Under the pieces are notes generated by a model. That model saw nothing but the letters and a program-made list of their open reading frames with translations. It made no database searches and was not told where the DNA came from. Positions 41,820-51,274 of a DNA stretch of 64,000 nucleotides are shown piece by piece. The stretch is from Bacteroidales bacterium (GTDB taxonomy: Bacteria; Bacteroidota; Bacteroidia; Bacteroidales; F082): positions 93,867 to 157,866 of the forward strand of contig JANQGJ010000085.1 in NCBI GenBank assembly GCA_028277395.1. Direction: 5' to 3'. Both the position numbers and the translations under genes were made by a program. Numbering within the stretch: position 1 is the stretch's first letter; every line of letters starts with the position of its first letter.

Positions 41820-44800
41820 TTATTTAACTAATATGAATTTAGTAGTCAATATCCTGCTGTCAACAATTAATATTGCAGTGTAATACCCGGGATCCTGATC
41901 TTCAAGCCAGACAATTATTTCCCCGTTTGCCCCAATCTCAGAATTTGAATTGTTATAAACTTTATTTCCTGTGGAACTGAATATTCTAAGTTGACATTTT
42001 TTGTAATCGGTTATGCCTGTTTTTATTATGAATTCTCCATTATTTGGATTTGGAGATATGGTTATACGACTAACTTCTTTTTCATCAATACCTGTACAGT
42101 TTACAAAATTTATTGCAATCTGATCGGACGTAACACACCCGAAGGAATTTGTTACATCAACATTAATTGTTTGGTTGCCAAGCCCTTTGCCTGTTGTGTC
42201 AATCATAATTGTTTGTGTAGTTTCACCTGTAGACCAAAAATATTCTGAACCAGGATTTTTTGCATCCAGGGTCCAGCTTATATCTCCGCATAAGCTGGTA
42301 TCTGAGCCTATATCAACAACAGGTGATGGTATTACATCAACAAATACTGAGTCTTTGGAATATTTTGTACCATCCCATATTTCTGAAATATACCATGTAG
42401 GCTCTGATGCAATTGCAAACGTTCGGGCTTTGGTTGAAACAAATCCTTCGGGATTGGATGACCACACATAAGTTATGGAATCAAACTCACCGGAAACATT
42501 TGCACTCAATACAACTATACTTCCCTTGCAGGCAATTTCCGGATTTGACGAAGCACTAACAACAATACTATCTGTTCTAAGGCTTATGGGAATTATTATG
42601 ACCGGGTCATTCGGGTCATTCGAATGTATCAATGCATTCGTAAAGTATAAATCAACAGGTAAATCAGTAGTATTAAATTTAACAGAAACCATACCTGAAT
42701 CTCCGGGAGGAAGAGATCCTGAAAGTGGATCCATATCCATCCATCCCTTTACAAATACAGAATAATCTTCCACTTCACCAAAATTCGTTCCCCCGCATGG
42801 ATTTAACGCTCCGGTATATGTTAGTCTGACCCTCATTTTAGTTAACCCGGTTGATGATCCTGGTGTTGGCGACAATAATCCCTTAAATATTTCTGTTCCA
42901 TTAATTCCGGTAAGTACAGTGATTTCATCATCATCAAAAACACCATTTATATTCCAGTCAACCCACACCGCACACTGGTCCATGTCATACGGTTTGCCGT
43001 TTGTAACAGTTATTTCATAATTTGTTCCTACCTGCATGGCAGTTGATTGATCAGAGTAATCAGCATAATTATCATTTCCGGTATTTAAATTACTGATATC
43101 ACCTGTTTCCACTCCACTTATATATTCATGATCGAGGCCGCTTCCACCTGATGCTTCACAATATTCACGTTGCCTGTCCTTAACGGGTATTCCTTCAGCG
43201 ATAACCGAATTCAGTTCAATACTATACTCCAGGTCCAGTTGTCCATTGTTTTTTATTTTGAGAAAATGATCAGATTCCTCTCCAATGGCAACATAATCAG
43301 ATATTTCGTCAGGGTTAATGTCAATGTCAACAGTTCCCCATTGAAGTTCAATTCCGGTGGCACCAGACTCTACTCCTCCGGCATATGAAGCAGTTACCCT
43401 GTATTTAAATACTCCATATTCGGGAAGTAACTGTGTAAAGCTTGTATCAGTTGTAGAGGCAATTGAGTCTCCTTCTCTGTAAATTACAAATCTGTCAAAT
43501 CCATCGGCATATTCATATGACCAGTATAGGTTTGCTTCGCCTGTTTCAAAAACTACATTACCTTCGATATCAAAAGGTCTGTTTATCGGATTTGTTTGGT
43601 AAGGTGAACAAAATGACATTGCGTGACCAAGTCTGTTGTCGGTCCATACCGGATATACTACACCATTTTTTGCATGTATTCCCAGATAATCACCCATATA
43701 ATCAACTGCCATACCAGGTATTGGTGCAGGTGTAAACCCGACATCACTAACTTTGAATTCTTCCCAGGTTTCACCGCCATCAACAGAGTTAGCACAGAAT
43801 ACTTCACATTGTTCGGGTCCTACATTTCTGTCATCATAGTAGATCATACTTAAGATGCCATGCGTAGGGTCACATGTAATCCAGGGGAAAAAATGTTCCT
43901 TACCCTGACCAGGTTCATCCTGGTTTACTTTTAATGGAGTGGTCCATGTATTGCCATGATCTGTCGATTTAATTACATAAACATCAATGTCATCGCCAGT
44001 ATTGATACCGGGAGTTCCGATATTTGACCATGTTACATAAATTGCCCCTCTGTCAGCACTGTTACTGTTATCAACAACTGCTGAAGGAAAGGAATTCACC
44101 CTCATATTTTTACTAGTTTTAGAAGCTCTGATACCCCTGATATTACTAATAATTCTTCTTGCCGGATCCCAGGTAACACCACCATCAAATGAAGTTGACA
44201 TTCCTATTGCTACTTCATCACTTCCTCCTGATAACCATGTATCATAAATTGCCCAAACAGCATATAATTCACCATTTGGTCCGGTACTAAGATTTACACC
44301 CTGATTATGACTTCCTGCACTTACAGCAGAACTGATATTGCTGTTATATGTCCAGGTTTCACCATCATCTGTTGAATAACATATTCCTATTTCTCCCTGG
44401 TTTAGTTCTGCAAAGTTTGTCCAGGCAATATAAACATTTCCTTCGTACGGGCTATCAGGACTATTATCTATCCACATATGGTTTTTATCGGTTTCAATAT
44501 CCGGATTACTCAATGCATCCACATATGTCCAGCTTTGCCCCTGATCATCAGAGTAGGCCACTCCCATTCCCTGGTTATAATTAATATAATTTACATACCA
44601 CCTGCCGTTAAGACCAATTACTGCTGCAGGGTCACCACTATTATTGCCTCCGGCCCCTTCTATGCTTCCGTCCCATGTTGTTCCGGTATCAAATGAAAAA
44701 AAATAATCTGCACCGAAAGGGGTTCCGGCATTATTTTCTGCAGAATTATTTGAATTAAGAACATTTGTTTCATCAATTGGGTTTATAAAGACACTATTTT

Positions 44801-45092
44801 CACTTTGAACAGAGTTAATATCAGTAACAGGAACATCAGGAGAATCAAGTGTAGCCACAGTAGTTGCCCTTATTGTACTTCCTGTAAAAACAGCATTTTT
44901 AACTTTAACATCAGGATTATACGGTACCAGACCTTTTTTTGCTGCCCTTTCCCAATAGCCCATATTGTCAATTCGGGTATCAATTTCTTCACTATTATTA
45001 TTACTTACAATTGCCAAGGTAATTCCAAACCCTAATAAAATCAGTATAATTACTGTTAATACAATATTTAGTGCTTTCATTTTAATATCCAT
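41820..45092 (-). CDS. Large secreted BNR-repeat protein with GEVED domain and T9SS sorting tail
   Basis: The 1090-residue protein starts with a hydrophobic export helix (ALNIVLTVIILILLGFGITLAIVS). Residues ~140-510 contain sialidase-type Asp-box repeats (YSDDQGQSWTYV, YSTDDGETWTYN, TSFDGGVTWDPA, KSTDHGNTWTTP, NSVDGGETWEEF) building a beta-propeller. A GEVED-type domain ends at NFGEVEDYSVFVKGW (~residue 790), after MDQCAVWVDWNINGVFDDDE. Further Ig-like segments precede the type A T9SS sorting signal ISPNPNNGEFIIKTG..TTKFILVK. The sialidase catalytic Arg/Tyr set is not evident, so binding or peptidase-inhibitor-like roles are as likely as glycosidase activity. A single gene. Confidence 0.85.
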   Translation of the reverse strand: MDIKMKALNIVLTVIILILLGFGITLAIVSNNNSEEIDTRIDNMGYWERAAKKGLVPYNPDVKVKNAVFTGSTIRATTVATLDSPDVPVTDINSVQSENSVFINPIDETNVLNSNNSAENNAGTPFGADYFFSFDTGTTWDGSIEGAGGNNSGDPAAVIGLNGRWYVNYINYNQGMGVAYSDDQGQSWTYVDALSNPDIETDKNHMWIDNSPDSPYEGNVYIAWTNFAELNQGEIGICYSTDDGETWTYNSNISSAVSAGSHNQGVNLSTGPNGELYAVWAIYDTWLSGGSDEVAIGMSTSFDGGVTWDPARRIISNIRGIRASKTSKNMRVNSFPSAVVDNSNSADRGAIYVTWSNIGTPGINTGDDIDVYVIKSTDHGNTWTTPLKVNQDEPGQGKEHFFPWITCDPTHGILSMIYYDDRNVGPEQCEVFCANSVDGGETWEEFKVSDVGFTPAPIPGMAVDYMGDYLGIHAKNGVVYPVWTDNRLGHAMSFCSPYQTNPINRPFDIEGNVVFETGEANLYWSYEYADGFDRFVIYREGDSIASTTDTSFTQLLPEYGVFKYRVTASYAGGVESGATGIELQWGTVDIDINPDEISDYVAIGEESDHFLKIKNNGQLDLEYSIELNSVIAEGIPVKDRQREYCEASGGSGLDHEYISGVETGDISNLNTGNDNYADYSDQSTAMQVGTNYEITVTNGKPYDMDQCAVWVDWNINGVFDDDEITVLTGINGTEIFKGLLSPTPGSSTGLTKMRVRLTYTGALNPCGGTNFGEVEDYSVFVKGWMDMDPLSGSLPPGDSGMVSVKFNTTDLPVDLYFTNALIHSNDPNDPVIIIPISLRTDSIVVSASSNPEIACKGSIVVLSANVSGEFDSITYVWSSNPEGFVSTKARTFAIASEPTWYISEIWDGTKYSKDSVFVDVIPSPVVDIGSDTSLCGDISWTLDAKNPGSEYFWSTGETTQTIMIDTTGKGLGNQTINVDVTNSFGCVTSDQIAINFVNCTGIDEKEVSRITISPNPNNGEFIIKTGITDYKKCQLRIFSSTGNKVYNNSNSEIGANGEIIVWLEDQDPGYYTAILIVDSRILTTKFILVK

Positions 45093-45295
45093 TAAATATT
45101 ACGCAATATAGTTATATTGATACAAATAAACGGGCCAAGGTTGTATGAAACTGATTGTGTAACTATTGGATAATTAATCTTAACGGCATTTGTGATCTTT
45201 AAACGGCTAATTTAAAAATACAAACCGAATACTTAATTGATAGGATCTTTGCAAAGATTAAGGAGTAACAGATGATTCAAAATATCAGGTTCTTT

Positions 45296-46468
45296 TCACA
45301 TTAATTTTTGCTGAACTTTCCACCACCTGTCGGGTATTTCATGATTAAGTGCAGTATTGTAATCATCATATGAACATGGTACATATTGATGTCGTTTGTA
45401 TTTTTGACTTACCATATCATTCGAACTTACCAACATCCACCACCTGTTGGTTTTTTTGCTTTTCAAGAATATGAGTTCTTCCTCGAAATTGTCGATCTGT
45501 ACTTTAAATTTTACATAATTCTGATTGTCATTTTCGGGAAAATCATTTCTTCTGTTCGAGAACCCATCTAAAAAGTACCACATCATCTGAGCATATAAAT
45601 GGGCTGCTTTACCATTTTCATCGAAAGATGGATTTAACTCATAAAAACCAATACTTGAAAGTTTATCGCTCATTCCGGCATAGCGACAAATTCTGCACAT
45701 TTCATCTCCTGAAAATCCATTTGGCATCGCTTTATCCACTCCCGGAGCATCACTGTGTTTAATACTTGAAATGTCAATACTCAGGATATCTGCATCCCTT
45801 ACCATAGGTTCTACCTCCTCCATATCAGCCTTTACATTTCCTAACCTGTTGGTATCAAAATACAGGTTTTTCATTAACACCAAAGAATCTTTATCGACAA
45901 AATAAGTTTGGTAACCAATATTGGTAAAATTGAATAAGAAGTTTGGCTGATGTAGAATTATATGACTTAAATATGACCGATTGTTTAATTCATGTTCATC
46001 ATGACCAAGGTCAAAAGACGGATCAACCGATGCAATATTAATTATACGACCTATATTTTCATAAGCCAGGTAATTTGCATAAGTAATATCCTGTCCTCCA
46101 CCAATTATTAATGAAACAATGTTGTTTTTAAGCAGGTATGATACTACCTCTTTAAGGGCAAAATATGTATCATCAATACGATGACCCTTTTTAATATTAC
46201 CAATATCAGCAATATTGATATTATTCCAGTGTGAAAATAGTTTGTAAAACCAGCTTCGTACCTCATCAGGAGCATTATTGCACCCTTTGTTGAGTGTTCC
46301 CCGGTCATCACAAACACCGATTATGACGATATCAATGTTATCAAGATCGGGAAAATTATGTTTATCTTTATGAATTTCAACTATATCGGATAGTTGATTT
46401 CGTCCTGTATCTTCGGCCAGCTGAATTTTCTCAATATTTATTGCATCAAGATATGTACTAATATCCAT
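45296..46468 (-). CDS. Ureohydrolase (arginase)-fold protein with degenerate metal site
   Basis: A 390-residue cytoplasmic protein with the arginase fold. The ligand motifs are changed. GGxHS is GGGQDITYAN (His to Gln). DAHxD is DPSFD (His to Ser). SxDxDxxDP is SIDISSIKHSDAP (second Asp to Ser), though APG and the following MPNGFSGDEM track the family. The C-terminal ~100 residues (KFKVQIDNFEEELIFLKSKKTNRWWMLVSS..PDRWWKVQQKLM) are an extension not found in arginase. Similar Bacteroidota proteins are often labelled formimidoylglutamase; with three of six metal ligands replaced, that activity is doubtful. It lies 234 bp from topA on the same strand. Confidence 0.75.
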   Translation of the reverse strand: MDISTYLDAINIEKIQLAEDTGRNQLSDIVEIHKDKHNFPDLDNIDIVIIGVCDDRGTLNKGCNNAPDEVRSWFYKLFSHWNNINIADIGNIKKGHRIDDTYFALKEVVSYLLKNNIVSLIIGGGQDITYANYLAYENIGRIINIASVDPSFDLGHDEHELNNRSYLSHIILHQPNFLFNFTNIGYQTYFVDKDSLVLMKNLYFDTNRLGNVKADMEEVEPMVRDADILSIDISSIKHSDAPGVDKAMPNGFSGDEMCRICRYAGMSDKLSSIGFYELNPSFDENGKAAHLYAQMMWYFLDGFSNRRNDFPENDNQNYVKFKVQIDNFEEELIFLKSKKTNRWWMLVSSNDMVSQKYKRHQYVPCSYDDYNTALNHEIPDRWWKVQQKLM

Positions 46469-46702
46469 TGTTCAACTTTAGGTAGTAATTGATGGACGAA
46501 GATAAATAATATTTCGAGGATTGTGATTTTACCTGCAAAAAAGATCATCAGTCATTTTATGTTCATGTATCAAAAACATAATTCTCAATATGAGATTTAC
46601 AAAAACAAATTCACAAATGAAATTATGAAATTAAGGCATCAGTAGTTATGATGGTTTCCCACCACTAATCATAAAATAGTTAATCTTATGATCTTTCTGA
46701 AC
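46469..46702. other. Gap between ureohydrolase-like gene and topA
   Basis: AT-rich with no ORF of coding character and no convincing terminator for topA. No -7 box of the TAnnTTTG form is obvious for the gene starting at 46468, so readthrough from topA is possible. Confidence 0.4.
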
Positions 46703-49021
46703 TTATTTTTTCTTTTTGGTATATCTTTTCTTCGACATACTTTTGGGATCTTCAGCTATTTTATAGCATTCTTCAAGGGTTAATGCTGCTGCATCGGTCC
46801 CTTTTGGCAATTTATAGTTTTGCTTATCAATTACCATGTAGGCTCCATATCTTCCATTGAGTAACTGAACTTTCTCGTCTTCAGGAAATGTTTTGATGAT
46901 TTTTTCCCTGTCGGCTTTTCTTTTAGCCTCAATTAGTTCTATGGCCCTGTCAATCTTAATTGATGCCGGGTCATCATCTTTTTTAATTGAAATAAATTTA
47001 CCATCATGTTTCACATAAGGTCCAAAACGGCCAATGGCGACACTTATCTCTTTTTCTTCATAATTACCAAGAATACGAGGGTATTCAAAGAGCTTAAGTG
47101 CTTGTTCAAGCGTAATAGTTTCTATACTCTGATTCTTTCTAAGTCCGGCGAATTTTGGTTTTTCCTCAGATTCTGTTTCTCCAATCTGTACAAGAGGCCC
47201 AAAACGTCCTATTTTAACATAAACATTGTTACCGGATTTGGGATCAACACCTAACATTCTTTCTCCACTAAATTTGCCTGACTCTTCCTGAGTTTTTTCA
47301 ATTTTCGAATGAAACGGGCCATAGAACTCTTTGATCATATGGTTCCATTCCTTTTTACCCTCAGCAATTTCATCAAATTCCTTTTCAACATCTGCTGTGA
47401 AGTTGTAATCCATTATTTTATCAAAATACTGAACCAGGAATTTCGTAACCAGGGTGCCTATATCGGTTGGGAATAATTTTGATTTGTCAGAACTAATGTT
47501 ATCGTATAATGTTTGAGATGAGATATTTCCATTTTTTAAAGTAAGGCATTGTGCTTTTTGCTTACCCGGATCTCTGGTTTCTTTAACAACATACTCACGT
47601 TTCTGTATTGTAGAAATTGTCGGGGCATAAGTAGAAGGACGTCCTATACCTAGTTCTTCAAGTTTTTTAACTAGACTTGCTTCTGTATATCTTGGAGGAT
47701 GTTTAGTGAACCTTTCCCGTGCTCTCATTTCAATTAATAACAGACTATCGCCTGACTTCATAACTGGTAATAATCCCTGTTTTTCTCCATTCTCATCATC
47801 CGTACTTTCAAGATACACTTTTAAAAAACCATCAAATTTTATAACCTCACCCGTTGCGGTAAAATTTTTATCTGCTCCTGTAGTATCAATACTTACAACC
47901 GTTTTTTCAAGTGCAGCATTACTCATTTGCGAAGCAATAGTACGTTTCCAGATCAAATCGTACAGTCGTTTTGCATCATTATCCCCTTCAATTGATTGAT
48001 TTGTAAGATAAGTTGGTCTGATGGCTTCATGTGCTTCCTGAGCGCCTTTTATTTTATTGGAATATTTTCTTACTTTCAGATAATCTTCTCCATATTGACT
48101 CACAATAACATCTTTCGCCATACCAATAGCTGTATTCGACAGGTTTACAGAATCGGTACGCATATATGTGATCTTACCTGATTCATAAAGACCCTGAGCT
48201 ACTCTCATGGTATTTGCCACAGAAAACCCTAATTTCCTGGATGCTTCCTGCTGAAGTGTTGATGTTGTAAAAGGAGGAGCCGGTGATTTTCTGGCAGGTT
48301 TTTTTTCAACTGAACTAACTGTAAATCCAGCATTTATATGGTTATTTAAAAAATCATAAGCCTGTTTTTCTTCCTCAAACTTAACAGGATATTCTGCACT
48401 AAAGCTGTTCCCCGGATCACCTTCAAGACTAAATTCTGCAACTATTTTAAATGCAGAAGTGCTGACATGATTTTTAATTTCGTTTTCTCTTTCTACTATT
48501 AACCTCACTGACACAGATTGTACCCTTCCTGCAGATAGTGAAGGCTTTACTTTTTTCCATAGCAATGGTGACAGCTCATAACCAACAAGTCTGTCAAGTA
48601 CTCGTCTTGCCTGTTGAGCTGAAACAAGATTATGGTTGATCCCTCTTGGTGAATTGATGGCATTGGTAATGGCATTTTTGGTTATTTCATGAAAAACAAT
48701 TCTTTTGGTATTGTCATCCTTCAATCCTAAAGCATTATAAAGGTGCCATGATATTGCCTCTCCTTCACGGTCTTCATCAGATGCCAGCCAGATAGTTTCT
48801 GCTGATTTTGCTAACTTCTTAAGTTCACTTACAGTTTTTTTCTTATCCGGGCTAATTTCGAATTTGGGTTCAAATTCATTCTCCACATCAACACTAAGCT
48901 TGGTCTTGTTTAAATCCATAACATGACCAAAACTAGACCTGACAGCAAATTCTTTACCTAAAAATCCTTCTATTGTTTTTGCTTTCGCAGGTGACTCCAC
49001 TATCACAAGATTCTTTGCCAT
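46703..49021 (-). CDS. topA: DNA topoisomerase I
   Basis: A 772-residue type IA topoisomerase that relaxes negatively supercoiled DNA. The TOPRIM domain opens with NLVIVESPAKAKTIEGFLG and has the acidic triad in LASDEDREGEAISWHL. The active-site tyrosine is in GKITYMRTDSVNLS. The C-terminus has two TopA-C repeat modules (IGRFGPLVQIGE, IGRFGPYVKHDGKFISI and a third shorter one NGRYGAYMVIDKQNYKLP) in place of zinc fingers. It ends in a Lys-rich tail. The ATG at 49021 (MAKNLVIVES) is taken as start. An upstream in-frame start at 49042 would sit inside a 20-bp palindrome and adds no conserved sequence. Confidence 0.95.
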   Translation of the reverse strand: MAKNLVIVESPAKAKTIEGFLGKEFAVRSSFGHVMDLNKTKLSVDVENEFEPKFEISPDKKKTVSELKKLAKSAETIWLASDEDREGEAISWHLYNALGLKDDNTKRIVFHEITKNAITNAINSPRGINHNLVSAQQARRVLDRLVGYELSPLLWKKVKPSLSAGRVQSVSVRLIVERENEIKNHVSTSAFKIVAEFSLEGDPGNSFSAEYPVKFEEEKQAYDFLNNHINAGFTVSSVEKKPARKSPAPPFTTSTLQQEASRKLGFSVANTMRVAQGLYESGKITYMRTDSVNLSNTAIGMAKDVIVSQYGEDYLKVRKYSNKIKGAQEAHEAIRPTYLTNQSIEGDNDAKRLYDLIWKRTIASQMSNAALEKTVVSIDTTGADKNFTATGEVIKFDGFLKVYLESTDDENGEKQGLLPVMKSGDSLLLIEMRARERFTKHPPRYTEASLVKKLEELGIGRPSTYAPTISTIQKREYVVKETRDPGKQKAQCLTLKNGNISSQTLYDNISSDKSKLFPTDIGTLVTKFLVQYFDKIMDYNFTADVEKEFDEIAEGKKEWNHMIKEFYGPFHSKIEKTQEESGKFSGERMLGVDPKSGNNVYVKIGRFGPLVQIGETESEEKPKFAGLRKNQSIETITLEQALKLFEYPRILGNYEEKEISVAIGRFGPYVKHDGKFISIKKDDDPASIKIDRAIELIEAKRKADREKIIKTFPEDEKVQLLNGRYGAYMVIDKQNYKLPKGTDAAALTLEECYKIAEDPKSMSKKRYTKKKK

Positions 49022-49040
49022 ACTCAATACCTTTATATCC

Positions 49041-49060
49041 ATCTGATAATATTATCAGAT
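49041..49060. promoter_or_regulatory. Perfect 20-bp palindrome in the topA leader
   Basis: ATCTGATAAT/ATTATCAGAT is a perfect inverted repeat with no spacer. It lies between the topA -7 box (49077-49084) and the ATG at 49021, near the expected transcript start. This position suits an operator that blocks transcription, or an mRNA hairpin close to the ribosome site. Confidence 0.7.
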
Positions 49061-49076
49061 GAGTTTTTAAAAGCTG

Positions 49077-49084
49077 CAAAAGTA
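49077..49084 (-). promoter_or_regulatory. -7 box for topA
   Basis: CAAAAGTA is TACTTTTG on the minus strand, a match to TAnnTTTG. The transcript would start around 49070. Confidence 0.55.
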
Positions 49085-49172
49085 TATAATTCTTATAATA
49101 CGGAATATTTTTATCAAAATTATTGGACAGTTTTCGTATTGGAATCTCTTAATCCAGACTTAATTATATGGA

Positions 49173-51086
49173 TTACTCAACTAATGACACAGTCTCTATA
49201 TTTTCCATTGTATCAGGATTAATAACTCTCAGATTTATTTTTTTACCATGAATATCGAATATCATCAAAGCATATTGTGTTGAGAATTTTTCAACTGATT
49301 CTGACCAGGGTAATTTTTGCTGACCATAATAAGGAGCACCAGCCGACCCATTAGTTATCTGCCAAAAAGGTCTGCTGATATCAATCTTCTTCCCTTTATA
49401 ATTATCTGGGTAAATCTGAGTTTTTCCTGTTAATTTTAATCGGCTGTAATTGTGTTCATCTCCACATAATAAAGCAACAACTTTCTCACTTTTATTTATC
49501 ATAATATCAAGAAACCTATCTCGCTGTTCTATTATTCCTTTTTCTAATTTCATTCCTGAAACCGTTGGTCTTATGTTATTATTCCCGTAATACCACATAT
49601 CATCAGAAGCGTGGCCACCATTTGGAAAAGCAGGAGTATGAATTGTAACAAAAATATGGTCAATATCTTTATCCTTATTGAACTTTTCAATTGTATTTTC
49701 GAACCATTCCATTTGATTATCCATAATATAACCATGCGGATTACCTCCGATTTCAGGTATCATATTAGTTGACGGGGCATACCAATAATCAGAGTTGAGC
49801 ACTATCATGGCTATATTATCATAAACGTAATAATAAACTGTTTCGCCATAAAGCGGAAAATCAATTTTATCAGGAGATGGGTCGTAATAAGTATTGTCTT
49901 CACTTACAGGTCCATTTTCAGGATTTACAAAAGTTTTGGTAAAAAGAGCTTCAGCTGATTTATTAAAAGGAAATTTATCGATACTAATTCCATAACTACT
50001 TCCATCATCAAAAACATTAACTAACGCTTCATGATTTCCGGTGCCAATATTAAAGGGCATATAATGCCAGTAAGGTTCAACTGCTTTTTTCCAGTTAGCA
50101 AATTCCAATAATGTTTGACCGATACTTGGGGAATAACCATTAATCATATCACCCGTAAACTGAAAAAAAGCAGCATTTTGAAATGACGCCAGTACGGCCA
50201 TTCTTCTCATGATATAAGCATTCACACCAAATATATTTCTTTCTCCTCCACCGGCACCGGCACGTGAATCGCTTGTATATGCAAAACTAAAAGATGAGCG
50301 GGTTCCCTTTTGTGGTGCAGTTGTGAAATCATATGTTAAATTATTACTACCATATTGTAAAGTGTATTCGTATTTTGAATCAGGTATCAGATTATCAACG
50401 GTTATTTCATAACTCATCGAATTTTTATCACTATCCTTGCTTATATGGTAATGTTTGTTATTTATAGTGATTTTAGGTTCGCATGGCATATTAGTCTCAA
50501 AACTAATTACAACAGAGGTATCTGTAAGATTTGTAAGGTAAGGCCCTGCAACAACTGATAAATCAACTTCAAAAGGACCTTTACCAATAATATTCACAAC
50601 TCCATTATATATTATTTTACCGTAATTATCGGCAATCCTGTAACCTACCCTTGCTTTTCCTGATTTTTCCCATCCGGCAATATCATATTTACCTCTGAGC
50701 TTATTTATTGCTATTTCAGATTTGCCTGTTATAATTTTTGAACTTTTCTTGAAATACACAGGTTGAGGATACCGAATATTCTCATCAGGGTATAAGCCAT
50801 AATAAACTGTACCATAAAACTCGCTGTTATTTATATCAAGTAATAATCCATTATCCGTACCTGCAATATCAGGGCGAAAATTATTCAGTGTAAATACCGA
50901 CTCTGAGTTGTCCATCCAGGCAGTGTCACCTGATTTGACTGAAACAAAATATAAATGGCCAGTACTATCAACAGAAATACCTGAGTAAACCGAAGGGATA
51001 TCATAGTTTGTACCTGATTCCTTACCAGATTGAGCAGATACTGTTAGTGAAAAAAGAATAAATAAAAAAAGTAATGTTGTTTTCAT
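49173..51086 (-). CDS. Secreted calcineurin-like metallophosphoesterase with FN3-like domain
   Basis: The 637-residue protein has a signal peptide (KTTLLFLFILFSLTVSAQ). Residues ~185-260 (GPYLTNLTDTSVVISFETNMPCEPKITINN..YEYTLQYGSNN) form the purple acid phosphatase N-terminal, fibronectin-like domain. The phosphoesterase domain follows: FAYTSDSRAGAGG (first metal motif, Asp-x-Arg), FQFTGDMINGYS (GD motif), GTGNHEALV (GNHE), IFVTIHTPAFPNGGH and LLCGDEHNYSRL (second half of the dimetal site). Likely a periplasmic or surface phosphatase or phosphodiesterase, substrate unknown. There is no T9SS tail. It is divergent from the polysaccharide export genes. Confidence 0.88.
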   Translation of the reverse strand: MKTTLLFLFILFSLTVSAQSGKESGTNYDIPSVYSGISVDSTGHLYFVSVKSGDTAWMDNSESVFTLNNFRPDIAGTDNGLLLDINNSEFYGTVYYGLYPDENIRYPQPVYFKKSSKIITGKSEIAINKLRGKYDIAGWEKSGKARVGYRIADNYGKIIYNGVVNIIGKGPFEVDLSVVAGPYLTNLTDTSVVISFETNMPCEPKITINNKHYHISKDSDKNSMSYEITVDNLIPDSKYEYTLQYGSNNLTYDFTTAPQKGTRSSFSFAYTSDSRAGAGGGERNIFGVNAYIMRRMAVLASFQNAAFFQFTGDMINGYSPSIGQTLLEFANWKKAVEPYWHYMPFNIGTGNHEALVNVFDDGSSYGISIDKFPFNKSAEALFTKTFVNPENGPVSEDNTYYDPSPDKIDFPLYGETVYYYVYDNIAMIVLNSDYWYAPSTNMIPEIGGNPHGYIMDNQMEWFENTIEKFNKDKDIDHIFVTIHTPAFPNGGHASDDMWYYGNNNIRPTVSGMKLEKGIIEQRDRFLDIMINKSEKVVALLCGDEHNYSRLKLTGKTQIYPDNYKGKKIDISRPFWQITNGSAGAPYYGQQKLPWSESVEKFSTQYALMIFDIHGKKINLRVINPDTMENIETVSLVE

Positions 51087-51125
51087 TTTGCAATGTTTTT
51101 TCAGGAAGTATTAATTAATTAATGT

Positions 51126-51133
51126 CAAAAATA
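51126..51133 (-). promoter_or_regulatory. -7 box for the metallophosphoesterase gene
   Basis: CAAAAATA is TATTTTTG on the minus strand, 39 bp before the ATG at 51086. Confidence 0.5.
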
Positions 51134-51210
51134 ATTATTAATTATATTTTTGTTGTGAATTATAAATTAACTTTATTTTGAACCAAATATTTACGTACGT
51201 GAAAAAATAT

Positions 51211-51218
51211 TAAATTTG
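51211..51218 (+). promoter_or_regulatory. -7 box for the polysaccharide export genes
   Basis: TAAATTTG matches TAnnTTTG. The expected leader to the ATG at 51275 is about 50 nt. No other full match was found before cysD, so this may drive the four-gene unit. Confidence 0.6.
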
Positions 51219-51274
51219 CATCGACCATTCCAAAAACTAACTAGTACAATTAATAATATAACATAAACTTATTG

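Noticed and set aside
41820..45092. Active sialidase.
   Set aside because: Asp-box repeats are present, but I could not find the catalytic Arg triad, Tyr and Glu arrangement, so only a propeller is claimed.
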